Below the pieces are notes generated by a model. That model made no database searches, was not told where the DNA came from, and saw only the letters and a program-made list of their open reading frames with translations. Source: Psychrobacillus psychrotolerans (GTDB taxonomy: Bacteria > Bacillota > Bacilli > Bacillales_A > Planococcaceae). From it: a stretch of DNA of 64,000 nucleotides. The stretch spans positions 62,001 through 126,000 of the forward strand of contig NZ_FOXU01000002.1 in the NCBI RefSeq assembly GCF_900115805.1, written 5' to 3'. A program made the position numbers and the translations under genes. Positions 43,898 to 52,034 of this stretch are shown in pieces (positions within the stretch are counted from its first letter, which is position 1; every line of letters begins with the position of its first letter).

Positions 43898-44413
43898 CTA
43901 GATACTTTGTGTATTTGTTTGAACTAATGCTTTTCTATCTTGAGCTTCATGCATTTTAACCATTACAAAACGTGCAATCGGTTGAATAACCAAGCTTTCT
44001 AAGAATAGAGCTATTAAAAAGTTACGTGGCCAAATTTGGATAAAGTTAGTAAAGATATCAGTTGTAAATCCATTCCCCATGATATCGCCAACAATAGTCA
44101 TTGTAAATGACATACCTAAAACTGTGAACAGTGTACGGAACATAATACGAGCAGCAAAACCGTCTGTTGGTGAAATAAATTTAGATGCTAAAAATTCAGC
44201 AAAACGACCGATAGCTAACGGTTCAATAATCATCACAATAACCCAAATAATAGGCAACAAGATTAACATATCCATTGCAACCTCACTGTTAAATCCTCCA
44301 GCTGCAAGAATTATGTTAATCGATCCTATAAATAGTACTGATAATGTACAAATGATTGCGCCGAATATCGCGCCTTCTTTACCATTCTTTGGTAGTCTTT
44401 TATCTTGATGCAT
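43898..44413 (-). CDS. DUF2798 family membrane protein
   Basis: 171-residue membrane protein with about four helices arranged as two DUF2798 repeats. The second ends WPRNFLIALFLESLVIQPIARFVM, the family's mark; the first has IEPLAIGRFAEFLASKF at the matching place. The function is unknown. A regulator of the TetR family is encoded 296 bases upstream on the same strand, but the gap and the lack of an operator near this gene give only a weak hint of a link. Confidence 0.82.
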   Translation of the reverse strand: MHQDKRLPKNGKEGAIFGAIICTLSVLFIGSINIILAAGGFNSEVAMDMLILLPIIWVIVMIIEPLAIGRFAEFLASKFISPTDGFAARIMFRTLFTVLGMSFTMTIVGDIMGNGFTTDIFTNFIQIWPRNFLIALFLESLVIQPIARFVMVKMHEAQDRKALVQTNTQSI

Positions 44414-44709
44414 ATCTTACTTATCTTCCTTTCAAAAAGCTTATTTAGACCTTGGCAATTAATATGAAGCAAAACAGTCGATTTTTATAATAGAGGATAA
44501 CGTTATAGAGAGAAAAACTCTTTGAAGTGTCCAAAATTTTTTCATTTAAATCCTATATGCAAACCATGTTATTATGGTGGTTTTCGCTTGGATTAAAGAT
44601 AGTCCACAGATTCCTAAGTGCACTATTAAAAGCTGTTTCATTAAACAGCCGACAATTCCTACAATATTACAGAGTTACTGTACTCTGTTTTAGATATTGG
44701 TTTTCCTTT
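44414..44709. other. Spacer without a recognised gene
   Basis: 296-base AT-rich gap. A 65-codon plus-strand frame (44527-44724) has a GTG start without a good ribosome binding site, so I do not call it. Two hairpins are visible: GCTGTTT/AAACAGC near 44632-44649 and ACAGAGT/ACTCTGT at 44669-44688, the latter followed by four T residues. Confidence 0.4.
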
Positions 44710-45270
44710 TCAGAAATTCTTTAATAAAGTTGGTAATAGTTTTGAAATTTTTATTAAGGGATTAGTTGATTGCTGAGTTAAACACAGCATCATTGCTCCT
44801 TCAATTGAAGCAGTCAATAATAATGAAATGGCAGTAGCCTTTTCAACCGAAAAACCATCCGCTAATAGTTTAATATAATAAATTTGCTCTATATTTTCAT
44901 ACAAATCACTACAAGCGGTTCGGACAGGTTCACTCATTGTCGCCATCTCACTAACGATACTGCTAAATGTATAGCCAGTGATGGTCCCATCCTTTTCAAA
45001 ACTACGAATTAATTTATCAATCATGGAAACTATGGCATCTTCAGTCGAAGGATGCTTACTGAAAATCACTTTAATATCTGTTGTAATATCTTCTTTTAAA
45101 GCATGTAAACAAGTTATTAAGAGTTCGTCTTTGCCATTTGGAAAGTGGTGGTAAAGAGCCCCTTTTGTAACGTTACATGCTTTTAAAATTTCTGTTAGTC
45201 CTACAGTTTTGTAGCCTTTTTGTTGAAACAGTGTTGTAGCAGTTTCAATTATGAGTGATTTAGTATCCAT
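44710..45270 (-). CDS. TetR/AcrR family transcriptional regulator (LmrA/YxaF-like)
   Basis: 186-residue repressor. The helix-turn-helix is in residues 5-50 (KGYKTVGLTEILKACNVTKGALYHHFPNGKDEL), with the GALYHHF of the LmrA/YxaF group, and the C-terminal ligand domain follows. The frame extends to 45291, but ATG 45270 is nine bases after TTAGGAGGA. A palindrome lies just upstream, as for autoregulation. Possible targets are itself, the DUF2798 gene or the small membrane protein gene on the other side. Confidence 0.87.
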   Translation of the reverse strand: MDTKSLIIETATTLFQQKGYKTVGLTEILKACNVTKGALYHHFPNGKDELLITCLHALKEDITTDIKVIFSKHPSTEDAIVSMIDKLIRSFEKDGTITGYTFSSIVSEMATMSEPVRTACSDLYENIEQIYYIKLLADGFSVEKATAISLLLTASIEGAMMLCLTQQSTNPLIKISKLLPTLLKNF

Positions 45271-45291
45271 ATCTGAATTTCCTCCTAACAT

Positions 45292-45305
45292 ACCGACGGG
45301 TCTGT
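45292..45305. promoter_or_regulatory. Candidate TetR operator
   Basis: ACCGAC and GTCTGT half-sites (ACNGAC inverted, two-base gap) lie 22 bases upstream of the regulator's start. The sequence is short, so the call is tentative. Confidence 0.4.
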
Positions 45306-45476
45306 TTGTTAGTATAACAAATTTTTAACAACATTCTAGTATTTTGTTTATTTAAATAAATAGCAAAGCACCCAATACACCCTCGATTGTTTATCTCCCT
45401 TTCCTAAACCTTCATATAATATTACGAGGAGCATTATGCCTTATGTTCCTACAATACAAGATGGGAGGTGGATACG

Positions 45477-45677
45477 ATGGAGTCTTCTACAGGATTATGG
45501 GTTGGTTTGTTAGGTATCGTTTTAGGGGTGCTAGGTTTCTTTTATGCTCCGCTTTGGCTAGGTGCTGGAGCAGTTCTTTTGGGGCTAGTAGCTTTAGCTT
45601 ATTCTCACAAGTTAATAGTAGGTTGGATATCATTAATACTCGGTGTAATTGTTTTAATATGGACATTTTTGTTATGA
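45477..45677 (+). CDS. Small two-helix membrane protein
   Basis: 66-residue hydrophobic protein with two to three membrane segments: LWVGLLGIVLGVLGFFY, LGAGAVLLGLVALAY and IVGWISLILGVIVLIWTFLL. Repeated GxxLGxxG-type patterns suggest tight helix packing. ATG 45477 follows GGGAGGTG with six-base spacing; the frame extends to GTG 45468 inside that site. It resembles short DUF4190-like proteins, but I cannot assign a function. Confidence 0.75.
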   Translation: MESSTGLWVGLLGIVLGVLGFFYAPLWLGAGAVLLGLVALAYSHKLIVGWISLILGVIVLIWTFLL

Positions 45678-45761
45678 TGTTGAACAAAATGCATCTTGTT
45701 AAAAACACATCTACGTGTTAAGCTTATTTAAATTCAAAATTGTGATAATTTAATATATTAT

Positions 45762-45870
45762 TCTTATCCAGAGAGACGGAGGGATTGGCCCGTAGATGTC
45801 TCAGCAACCAGCCACGTTTAGGTATGGTGCTAATTCCAAATAGACGTTTGACGTCTTGAAGATAAGAAGA
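45762..45870 (+). promoter_or_regulatory. SAM-I riboswitch (S-box)
   Basis: The S-box core is clear: P1 arm TCTTATC (45762-45768) with GATAAGA (45861-45867), then AGAGAGACGGAGGGA, CCCGTAGATGTCTCAGCAACC, and GGTGCTAATTCC. S-adenosylmethionine binding stabilises this fold and lets the terminator at 45889 form, so methionine genes are off when SAM is plentiful. Part of the 3' P1 arm region can form the anti-terminator with the terminator's 5' arm. Confidence 0.96.
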
Positions 45871-45888
45871 CAAACTTCAATATTACTT

Positions 45889-45925
45889 GAGGATTCTCTT
45901 CTTATTAGAGAATCCTCTTTTTTTT
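45889..45925 (+). terminator. Riboswitch-controlled terminator
   Basis: GAGGATTCTCT (45889-45899) pairs with AGAGAATCCTC (45907-45917), followed by eight T residues, just before the metI ribosome binding site. Confidence 0.93.
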
Positions 45926-45952
45926 ATTTTAATTGTAAAGGATGAGCATCTA

Positions 45953-47071
45953 ATGTCAAAGAACAGTATCGATACACAGTTAGTTCAATTGGGCAACCAT
46001 AGTGATGAGAAAACTGGTGCGGTAAATCCCCCTATTTATCTATCAACAGCTTACAAACATAATGGGATCGGGCAGTCAACAGGATATGACTACACACGAA
46101 CTAAAAACCCAACTCGCGCTATTTTAGAAGATGGAATTGCAAAGTTAGAAGATGGAGATGCTGGCTTTGCCTGTAGTTCTGGCATGGCCGCTATACAATT
46201 GGTTTTGTCCCTTTTTCGCTCAGGGGATGAATTAATTGCTCCTGATGATTTATATGGTGGAACCTACCGGTTATTTAACCAGTATGCAGATTCTTATAAT
46301 ATTCGTACCACTTATGCAAAGTTTGAATCAGCTGAAGAAGTAACAGCATTGATAACCAAAAATACAAAAGCTTTATTTATTGAAACCCCAACAAACCCCT
46401 TGATGTTGGAAATTGATATCCAACTATTTGCTGAGGTTGCAAAAGAGCATAATCTACTTTTAATCGTAGACAATACATTCCTTACTCCTTACTTACAGCG
46501 ACCTATTGAAATGGGTGCTGATATTGTCATTCATAGTGGTACCAAATATATTGGTGGACATAATGACGTTCTTGCGGGACTTGTCGTCTCGAAGGGTGCG
46601 GAACTTAGTGAACAGCTGCAAACTAATCATAATGCAGCAGGAGCCGTCCTTTCTCCTTTCGATTCTTGGTTACTCATAAGAGGATTAAAGACGCTTCATC
46701 TACGTATGAAGCAACATGATTTAAACGCTAAAAGGATTACAGAGTTTTTAAAGCAAGAGCCTGCAGTTAAAGATGTAATATATCCCGGGGTTGGTGGGAT
46801 GTTGTCCTTCCGTTTACATAAAAGCGAGTGGGTTGCCCCTTTCCTAGAGAATTTGAAATTAATTGTATTTGCAGAGAGTCTTGGCGGTGTGGAGAGCTTT
46901 ATTACTTATCCTGCTACACAAACACATGCGGATATACCGGAGATGGAACGAATTGCACGAGGGGTTGATAATAGTCTCCTTCGTTTTTCGGTGGGAATTG
47001 AAGAGGTCGAAGATTTAATAACAGATTTACAACAAGTATTTAATACTTTAGAAAGTGAGGTTTTAAAATGA
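45953..47071 (+). CDS. metI: Cystathionine gamma-synthase / O-acetylhomoserine thiolyase
   Basis: 372-residue PLP enzyme of the Cys/Met metabolism family, joining activated homoserine with cysteine or sulfide. The PLP lysine is in IHSGTKYIGGHNDV, and YDYTRTKNPTRA plus SSGMAAIQ are substrate and PLP-phosphate motifs. The short linker DVIYPGVGGMLSFRL, lacking the usual HPGH-type insert, is typical of B. subtilis MetI. The open frame starts at 45887 inside the terminator; ATG 45953 follows AAAGGATG and gives the usual length. The stop overlaps metC (ATGA). Confidence 0.92.
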   Translation: MSKNSIDTQLVQLGNHSDEKTGAVNPPIYLSTAYKHNGIGQSTGYDYTRTKNPTRAILEDGIAKLEDGDAGFACSSGMAAIQLVLSLFRSGDELIAPDDLYGGTYRLFNQYADSYNIRTTYAKFESAEEVTALITKNTKALFIETPTNPLMLEIDIQLFAEVAKEHNLLLIVDNTFLTPYLQRPIEMGADIVIHSGTKYIGGHNDVLAGLVVSKGAELSEQLQTNHNAAGAVLSPFDSWLLIRGLKTLHLRMKQHDLNAKRITEFLKQEPAVKDVIYPGVGGMLSFRLHKSEWVAPFLENLKLIVFAESLGGVESFITYPATQTHADIPEMERIARGVDNSLLRFSVGIEEVEDLITDLQQVFNTLESEVLK

Positions 47072-48255
47072 GTGATTTCAAAGAGTCATTGGAAACTAGT
47101 CTAGTCGTCGCCTCTACTCGTGGAAATTCAGAAATAAAAACGGGAGCTGTCAATGTTCCTATTTATTTATCCTCCACTTTTCATCAAGAAAACTTTGATA
47201 ATTTCGGCCCTTATGACTATAGTCGATCGGGAAACCCTACAAGAGAAGCACTTGAAAAAACCATTGCGGAACTAGAGGGAGGAACTAGAGGACTTGCATT
47301 TGCTTCGGGAATTGCAGCTATTTCTTCTGCTTTTATGCTTTTGTCTTCTGGCGATCATATCGTTATTACAGAAGATGTATACGGCGGTACCTTTCGCTTT
47401 GTTACCGAAGTATTGCCTCGTTTTGGGATTGAGCACAGCTTTGCAGATTTTACTGACATCGATGCAATTACAAGAGCAATACAACCCAATACAAAACTAA
47501 TATACATTGAGACACCCTCGAACCCTTGCTTGGGTATCACTGATATTCATGCAGTAGTAGAGCTTGCAAAGTCCCATGACTGTTTAACCTTTTTAGACAA
47601 TACATTTATGACACCATTATACCAACGTCCACTGGACTTGGGAGTAGATGTCGTTTTACATAGTGCCACAAAATTTTTATCCGGACATAGCGATGTTATT
47701 GCAGGACTTGCAGTTACAAAAGATGATGATTTAGGTAATCGTTTAGCATTTATCCAGAACTCATTCGGTGCTATTTTAGGTGCACAAGATTCATTTTCTC
47801 TCATACAAGGGATAAAAACACTAAGTGTACGATTTGAAAAATCTGCTGAGTCTGCGAGAAAAATTGCCAACTATTTAAGTGGGCATGATTTAGTGGAAAA
47901 AGTCTATTTTCCTGGACTGTCCACTCATCCAGGATTTGATACGCATAACAGACAGTCGAGTAGTGCCGGTGCAGTTCTTTCCTTCCGTTTACCAAATAGA
48001 TCCATTGCTAAGTCATTCGTAGAAAATATTAGGATTCCTGTATTCGCAGTTAGTCTTGGCGGAGTAGAATCCATCCTCTCCCACCCTGCTCAAATGTCGC
48101 ATGCAGCAATGCCTAAAGCCGAAAGAGAAAAGCGGGGCATAACAGATGGCCTTCTACGTTTTTCCGTTGGATTAGAGAATGTTGATGATTTAATAGCTGA
48201 CTTTGAACAATCGTTAGAAATAGCATCCAAACAACAGGAGAAAGTAGGAATATAA
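47068..48255 (+). CDS. metC: Cystathionine beta-lyase
   Basis: 395-residue PLP enzyme of the same family that splits cystathionine to homocysteine, pyruvate and ammonia. YDYSRSGNPTREALE and FASGIAAISS are the cofactor and substrate motifs; the PLP lysine is in LHSATKFLSGHSDVIAG. It keeps the HPGFDTHNRQSSSAG segment that MetI lacks. Its ATG overlaps the metI stop, giving translational coupling. With MetI it completes transsulfuration from homoserine to homocysteine. Confidence 0.92.
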   Translation: MSDFKESLETSLVVASTRGNSEIKTGAVNVPIYLSSTFHQENFDNFGPYDYSRSGNPTREALEKTIAELEGGTRGLAFASGIAAISSAFMLLSSGDHIVITEDVYGGTFRFVTEVLPRFGIEHSFADFTDIDAITRAIQPNTKLIYIETPSNPCLGITDIHAVVELAKSHDCLTFLDNTFMTPLYQRPLDLGVDVVLHSATKFLSGHSDVIAGLAVTKDDDLGNRLAFIQNSFGAILGAQDSFSLIQGIKTLSVRFEKSAESARKIANYLSGHDLVEKVYFPGLSTHPGFDTHNRQSSSAGAVLSFRLPNRSIAKSFVENIRIPVFAVSLGGVESILSHPAQMSHAAMPKAEREKRGITDGLLRFSVGLENVDDLIADFEQSLEIASKQQEKVGI

Positions 48256-48256
48256 A

Positions 48257-49363
48257 ATGTCAAAATCACTAGTTGTAAATACACCATTCAAAGCAGATCA
48301 CGTAGGAAGTTTTTTACGACCAGCTCGCTTAAAAGAAGCTCGTCTACAATTCGAAAATAATGAAATAACTGCAGATCACTTAAAACAAATTGAAGATGAA
48401 GAAATTACAAAACTAGTCACCAAACAAAAAGATATAGGACTCCAGTCTATTACGGACGGAGAATTTAGACGTAAATGGTGGCATTTCGATTTTCTTAGTG
48501 GATTTGACGGGGTAGAGTTTTATGAAACAGACAAAGGATTAACGTTTAAAGGTGTACAAACAAGAGCACATGGTATTAAAGTAACCGGAAAGATCCGGTT
48601 TAGCACGCACTATATGATTGAACACTTTAAGTTTCTTCAAGGAATAGTTGGTGAAGCTGTAGCTAAATTTACTATACCTAGCCCTAATATGTTATTGTAC
48701 CGTGCTACTATTGAAGAGGGAGTTTATGCGAGCCAAGAAGAATTGTTTGCAGATTTAGTTGTTGCTTATCAAGATGTGATTCAAGCGTTATATGACGAGG
48801 GCTGTCGTTACCTTCAAATTGATGATACTTCTTGGGCAACTACTTTTTCTGAGGAAGGCATTATTTCTTTAAAAGAAAAAGGTATGGAATTAGATGAGGC
48901 GTTAGCTTTATCGGCACGTGCCATCAATGAATCTATTGCAAAACGTCCTCATGATCTGTTAATTACTATGCATATTTGTCGAGGAAACTTCAAGTCCACA
49001 TATATTACAAGCGGAAGCTATGAGTTAGTGTCGGAAACTATTTTTGCAAAACTAGATGTAGACGGTCTTTTTCTAGAGTTTGACGATGAGCGCTCAGGTG
49101 GATTTGAACCACTTCGTCACGTTACTCGTTCAGACTTATCAATTGTATTAGGATTAATCACATCCAAACATGGAGCTTTAGAGGATACAGAACTTGTCAA
49201 AAATAGAATTACTGAAGCCACTAAATATGTTCCTCTAGAACAACTTTGCTTGAGTCCTCAATGCGGGTTTTCTTCAACCGAAGAAGGAAACCTTTTAACG
49301 GAGAAAGAGCAATGGTCTAAGATTCATCATGTGATTCAAATTTCTCAGGATGTATGGAAGTAA
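48257..49363 (+). CDS. Cobalamin-independent methionine synthase-like protein (YxjG/YxjH type)
   Basis: 368-residue protein matching only the C-terminal barrel of MetE, the YxjG/YxjH layout. ADHVGSFLRPARLKEAR and QSITDGEFRRKWWHFDF open it, LQIDDTSWA lies mid-protein, and zinc ligands are likely the His and Cys of TMHICRGN, an acidic residue in LEFDDERSGGFEP, and the Cys of LCLSPQCGFSS. It should methylate homocysteine (or a related thiol) to methionine, but the methyl donor of the family is unsettled. It begins one base after metC and ends the S-box operon. Confidence 0.87.
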   Translation: MSKSLVVNTPFKADHVGSFLRPARLKEARLQFENNEITADHLKQIEDEEITKLVTKQKDIGLQSITDGEFRRKWWHFDFLSGFDGVEFYETDKGLTFKGVQTRAHGIKVTGKIRFSTHYMIEHFKFLQGIVGEAVAKFTIPSPNMLLYRATIEEGVYASQEELFADLVVAYQDVIQALYDEGCRYLQIDDTSWATTFSEEGIISLKEKGMELDEALALSARAINESIAKRPHDLLITMHICRGNFKSTYITSGSYELVSETIFAKLDVDGLFLEFDDERSGGFEPLRHVTRSDLSIVLGLITSKHGALEDTELVKNRITEATKYVPLEQLCLSPQCGFSSTEEGNLLTEKEQWSKIHHVIQISQDVWK

Positions 49364-49377
49364 TGAGTTTTTAAACT

Positions 49378-49414
49378 AAAGGTGTGCATCCAGATAGTAT
49401 GGATGCACACCTTT
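49378..49414 (+). terminator. Terminator of the methionine operon
   Basis: Perfect 14-bp stem AAAGGTGTGCATCC / GGATGCACACCTTT, loop of nine. Confidence 0.85.
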
Positions 49415-49431
49415 ATAAATTTCTCGCTTTC

Positions 49432-50019
49432 TCATACTTCTATCTGCTTTGCTTGTACTACTAAACGATATTTATTAGATCTTGCTGGATAACAAGTCAC
49501 AAGTGATAATAGGGATATTCCTTCCTGACGCTCCAATACTTCCACATTGTTTGGACTTACTATTTGAATATCAAATACTTCATAGACAAATACATCCTTG
49601 CTTGTTTCTAATTCAAAGCTGTCCCCAATTTGCAATTCATTGAGACGATTGAAAAATTGTCCAAACTGATGTGATTGGTGCCCTGCAATTGCTGAACTGC
49701 CATTTATAGTGCCTGGTTCATCCATATTCTCTATCATTCCAAGTGCTCGATTTAACTGAACAGAAGTTGCTCCCTCTAAAATCGGAGATTCTAATTGGAT
49801 GGAAGGTATCCTTAAAATGCTCACAGCCTGGGAGTCCTTTTCGGTTGTTTTTTCTTCCACATTTCCATTTAAAGATAAAGCGGCTTCTGTTTTTATAGCA
49901 TGAAAAGATTCAATTAACTCATTTTGATGTGTTTTATTTTCAAACATCCCATAGATAACTATGAATAGTAAAACGACTCCAATTGTCATTAATATATTTC
50001 CTACATATTTTTTTATCAT
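49432..50019 (-). CDS. Sortase (class D-like)
   Basis: 195-residue transpeptidase that links LPXTG proteins to the cell wall. One N-terminal membrane helix (NILMTIGVVLLFIVIYGMF) anchors it. The catalytic His is in AIAGHQSHQFG, the Cys in LSLVTCYPARSNKYRLVV, with the Arg of KYRLVV completing the triad. The frame reaches 50064, but ATG 50019 follows AGAGGAGA and is used. It starts 13 bases after the LPQTG protein gene, so that protein is its likely dedicated substrate. Confidence 0.9.
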   Translation of the reverse strand: MIKKYVGNILMTIGVVLLFIVIYGMFENKTHQNELIESFHAIKTEAALSLNGNVEEKTTEKDSQAVSILRIPSIQLESPILEGATSVQLNRALGMIENMDEPGTINGSSAIAGHQSHQFGQFFNRLNELQIGDSFELETSKDVFVYEVFDIQIVSPNNVEVLERQEGISLLSLVTCYPARSNKYRLVVQAKQIEV

Positions 50020-50032
50020 CTGTAGGTCTCCT

Positions 50033-52009
50033 CTATGCAATCTTACGTATAGTCCAACCGCCACTCAGTAAACTTAGCGCTATAACTAAAAGCATTATCC
50101 CTGTGAAAAAACCACCAGTTTGCGGTAAGGATGAACCGTTGAAAAAATTGCCATCATTATTAAAGAAATTGGCACCCAAGCTAGTTTCATCGTCTTCTGT
50201 TATTTTCTCTTCAGTTAAAATTTCATCATCACCATCTGCTATCAAATTGGGATTGGGAATCAACGTATTTGCTGAGGAATCTGAACCCTCTTCCTCTACT
50301 ACAATAATTCCTTCATCATTCGGTGCATTTTGCTCATCTGCACTATCTTCATCTTCATTTATAACCGGATTATTTTCAGTAACAAGGTCATTCTCTGCAA
50401 CTGGAATATGGTCCGTGATAATCTCTTCGCTACTACCGTCCTCTCCCTCGTTACCCTCCACTTCTTCTACAACATCTTCCATTGGTGGTATTGGATTAGT
50501 CGGAGTTGCCGCTACAGAGTTTTCGGTCGGTAGAATATCTACATTTATTTCTCCGACTAAATCATTCTTTAATCCAATAGAAATAGTTTTTCCATTTTGG
50601 TAAGTTCCACTATTATTTGTAAACTCATCATTCGTTAGAACATCAATACTTATTTCATCCGTTAAGTCTGATATTAGATCTAACTGTAATAACCCCTCAG
50701 ATAAAGAAAAAGCTTTTTCACCCTCATCTACATGTCTATCTAATACACCTAGATGAATATCTTTAAGAAGAAGTAAATCGTCTGTATTAACTTCTAGCAA
50801 ACCACTATTATTCTTCCTATTTCCTTTGTCCATTGTTGACTCAGATAATAAAACATATGTGGAAAGATCACCTAAACTTGTATCATTTAGTTCAAGCCCT
50901 ACGACAGCTGACTTTTCTGCTTGAAGATTCTTACTAGAGATTTGACTATTTTCTAGCACATTTAACTCCACTTTATCTATAAGTGAATTTGATAACGATG
51001 ACTCTTCACCAAGTCCTATAGTAACTAGCGATGAATCTTTCTGTTGGTTTTGGTTCTTTTTAACGAATTGATTTTCTAAAACTCCTACATGTAACGTTCC
51101 AAGTAACGGAAGGTTACTTAGTTTTAAATGAACACCTTTTTGAGTTTCTTTTTTGTTTTCGTCCTTCATAAAGTTCTCGCTATCTAACACACTTATTTCT
51201 ACTCTATCCGTCACGATTAAGTCTTCTATCGCAACATCTACTAAAGTTGATTCATTGGAGAACGAATTAGTTGATGTGTTCTCTACTTGCTTTAGTACTT
51301 CCACATCTACGTTTTCCGTCACGATTAAATCTTCTACCGCAACATCTACTAAAGCTGACTCACTTGAAGTAGAATCAGTTGATGTGTTCTCTACTTGTTT
51401 TATTACTTCCACATCTACGTTTTCCGTCACGATTAAATCTTCTACCGCAACATCTACTAAAGCTGACTCACTTGAAGTAGAATCAGTTGATGTGTTCTCT
51501 ACTTGTTTTATTACTTCCACATCTACGTTTTCCGTCACGATTAAATCTTCTACCGCAACATCTACTAAAGCTGACTCACTTGAAGTAGAATCATTTGATG
51601 TGTTTTCTACTTGTTTTAGTATTTCCACATCTACTTTATTCACAACAGGTATATCTTGATTTCCTATATCTACAACCGCTTGTTCGTTTGATGCAACTGT
51701 TTCTGTTTTCGTTAACACACTTGCTTCAATCGTACCTATCTCCTCATTCGTAATTGAAACGTGCGCTAATTCCTCAGCATTTTCTTCAACGTTTGGAATC
51801 TTCACATCGATATTATCAATTATAATCAAGTCACTGACTTTCACATCTAGAATTCCAGCATGTTCATTATCTTGACTCAATAAATTTATGTTAATTGATG
51901 GTATCGTGGATTCACTTTCCTCCGCTGCTACTAATGATGGTGCTATCATTAGAAACGTCCCTAGACCAAGTACGGATCCAATTACTTTTAAGCTATTGTT
52001 TTTCATCAT
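50033..52009 (-). CDS. LPXTG-anchored surface protein with diverged beta-type repeats
   Basis: 658-residue wall-anchored protein of unknown function. A signal peptide (KVIGSVLGLGTFLMIAPSLVAA) leads to about twelve repeats of 35-45 residues, each a short hydrophobic alternating segment of the type [GA]LVxVxxxDLxxxxxVxVxVL followed by a Ser/Thr/Asn/Glu-rich linker. Three central units are nearly identical (36 residues, 108 bp); the rest have diverged. An acidic stalk (about 500-620) precedes the sorting signal LPQTG (about 628), a membrane helix and TIRKIA. This suggests a repetitive beta-structured fibre held off the wall. It is the middle gene of the sortase operon, 25 bases after the secreted protein gene. 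Confidence 0.87.
   Translation of the reverse strand: MMKNNSLKVIGSVLGLGTFLMIAPSLVAAEESESTIPSININLLSQDNEHAGILDVKVSDLIIIDNIDVKIPNVEENAEELAHVSITNEEIGTIEASVLTKTETVASNEQAVVDIGNQDIPVVNKVDVEILKQVENTSNDSTSSESALVDVAVEDLIVTENVDVEVIKQVENTSTDSTSSESALVDVAVEDLIVTENVDVEVIKQVENTSTDSTSSESALVDVAVEDLIVTENVDVEVLKQVENTSTNSFSNESTLVDVAIEDLIVTDRVEISVLDSENFMKDENKKETQKGVHLKLSNLPLLGTLHVGVLENQFVKKNQNQQKDSSLVTIGLGEESSLSNSLIDKVELNVLENSQISSKNLQAEKSAVVGLELNDTSLGDLSTYVLLSESTMDKGNRKNNSGLLEVNTDDLLLLKDIHLGVLDRHVDEGEKAFSLSEGLLQLDLISDLTDEISIDVLTNDEFTNNSGTYQNGKTISIGLKNDLVGEINVDILPTENSVAATPTNPIPPMEDVVEEVEGNEGEDGSSEEIITDHIPVAENDLVTENNPVINEDEDSADEQNAPNDEGIIVVEEEGSDSSANTLIPNPNLIADGDDEILTEEKITEDDETSLGANFFNNDGNFFNGSSLPQTGGFFTGIMLLVIALSLLSGGWTIRKIA
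51200..51640. repeat. 108-bp tandem repeats inside the LPXTG gene
   Basis: The segment GTTTTCCGTCACGATTAAAT recurs at 51311, 51419 and 51527, exactly 108 bases apart, with a diverged copy near 51203. The copies at 51311-51526 are almost identical, which points to recent expansion by slippage or recombination. Confidence 0.93.
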
Positions 52010-52034
52010 TTTTTCTCTCCTTTTTTATTATGAA

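Noticed and set aside
44527-44724. 65-codon plus-strand frame in the spacer
   Set aside because: GTG start without Shine-Dalgarno sequence, overlaps the TetR gene end and two hairpins; composition is not clearly protein-like.
51153-51659. 168-codon plus-strand frame opposite the LPXTG gene
   Set aside because: It is the complement of the 108-bp repeats; no ribosome binding site, and the minus frame has signal peptide and LPQTG.
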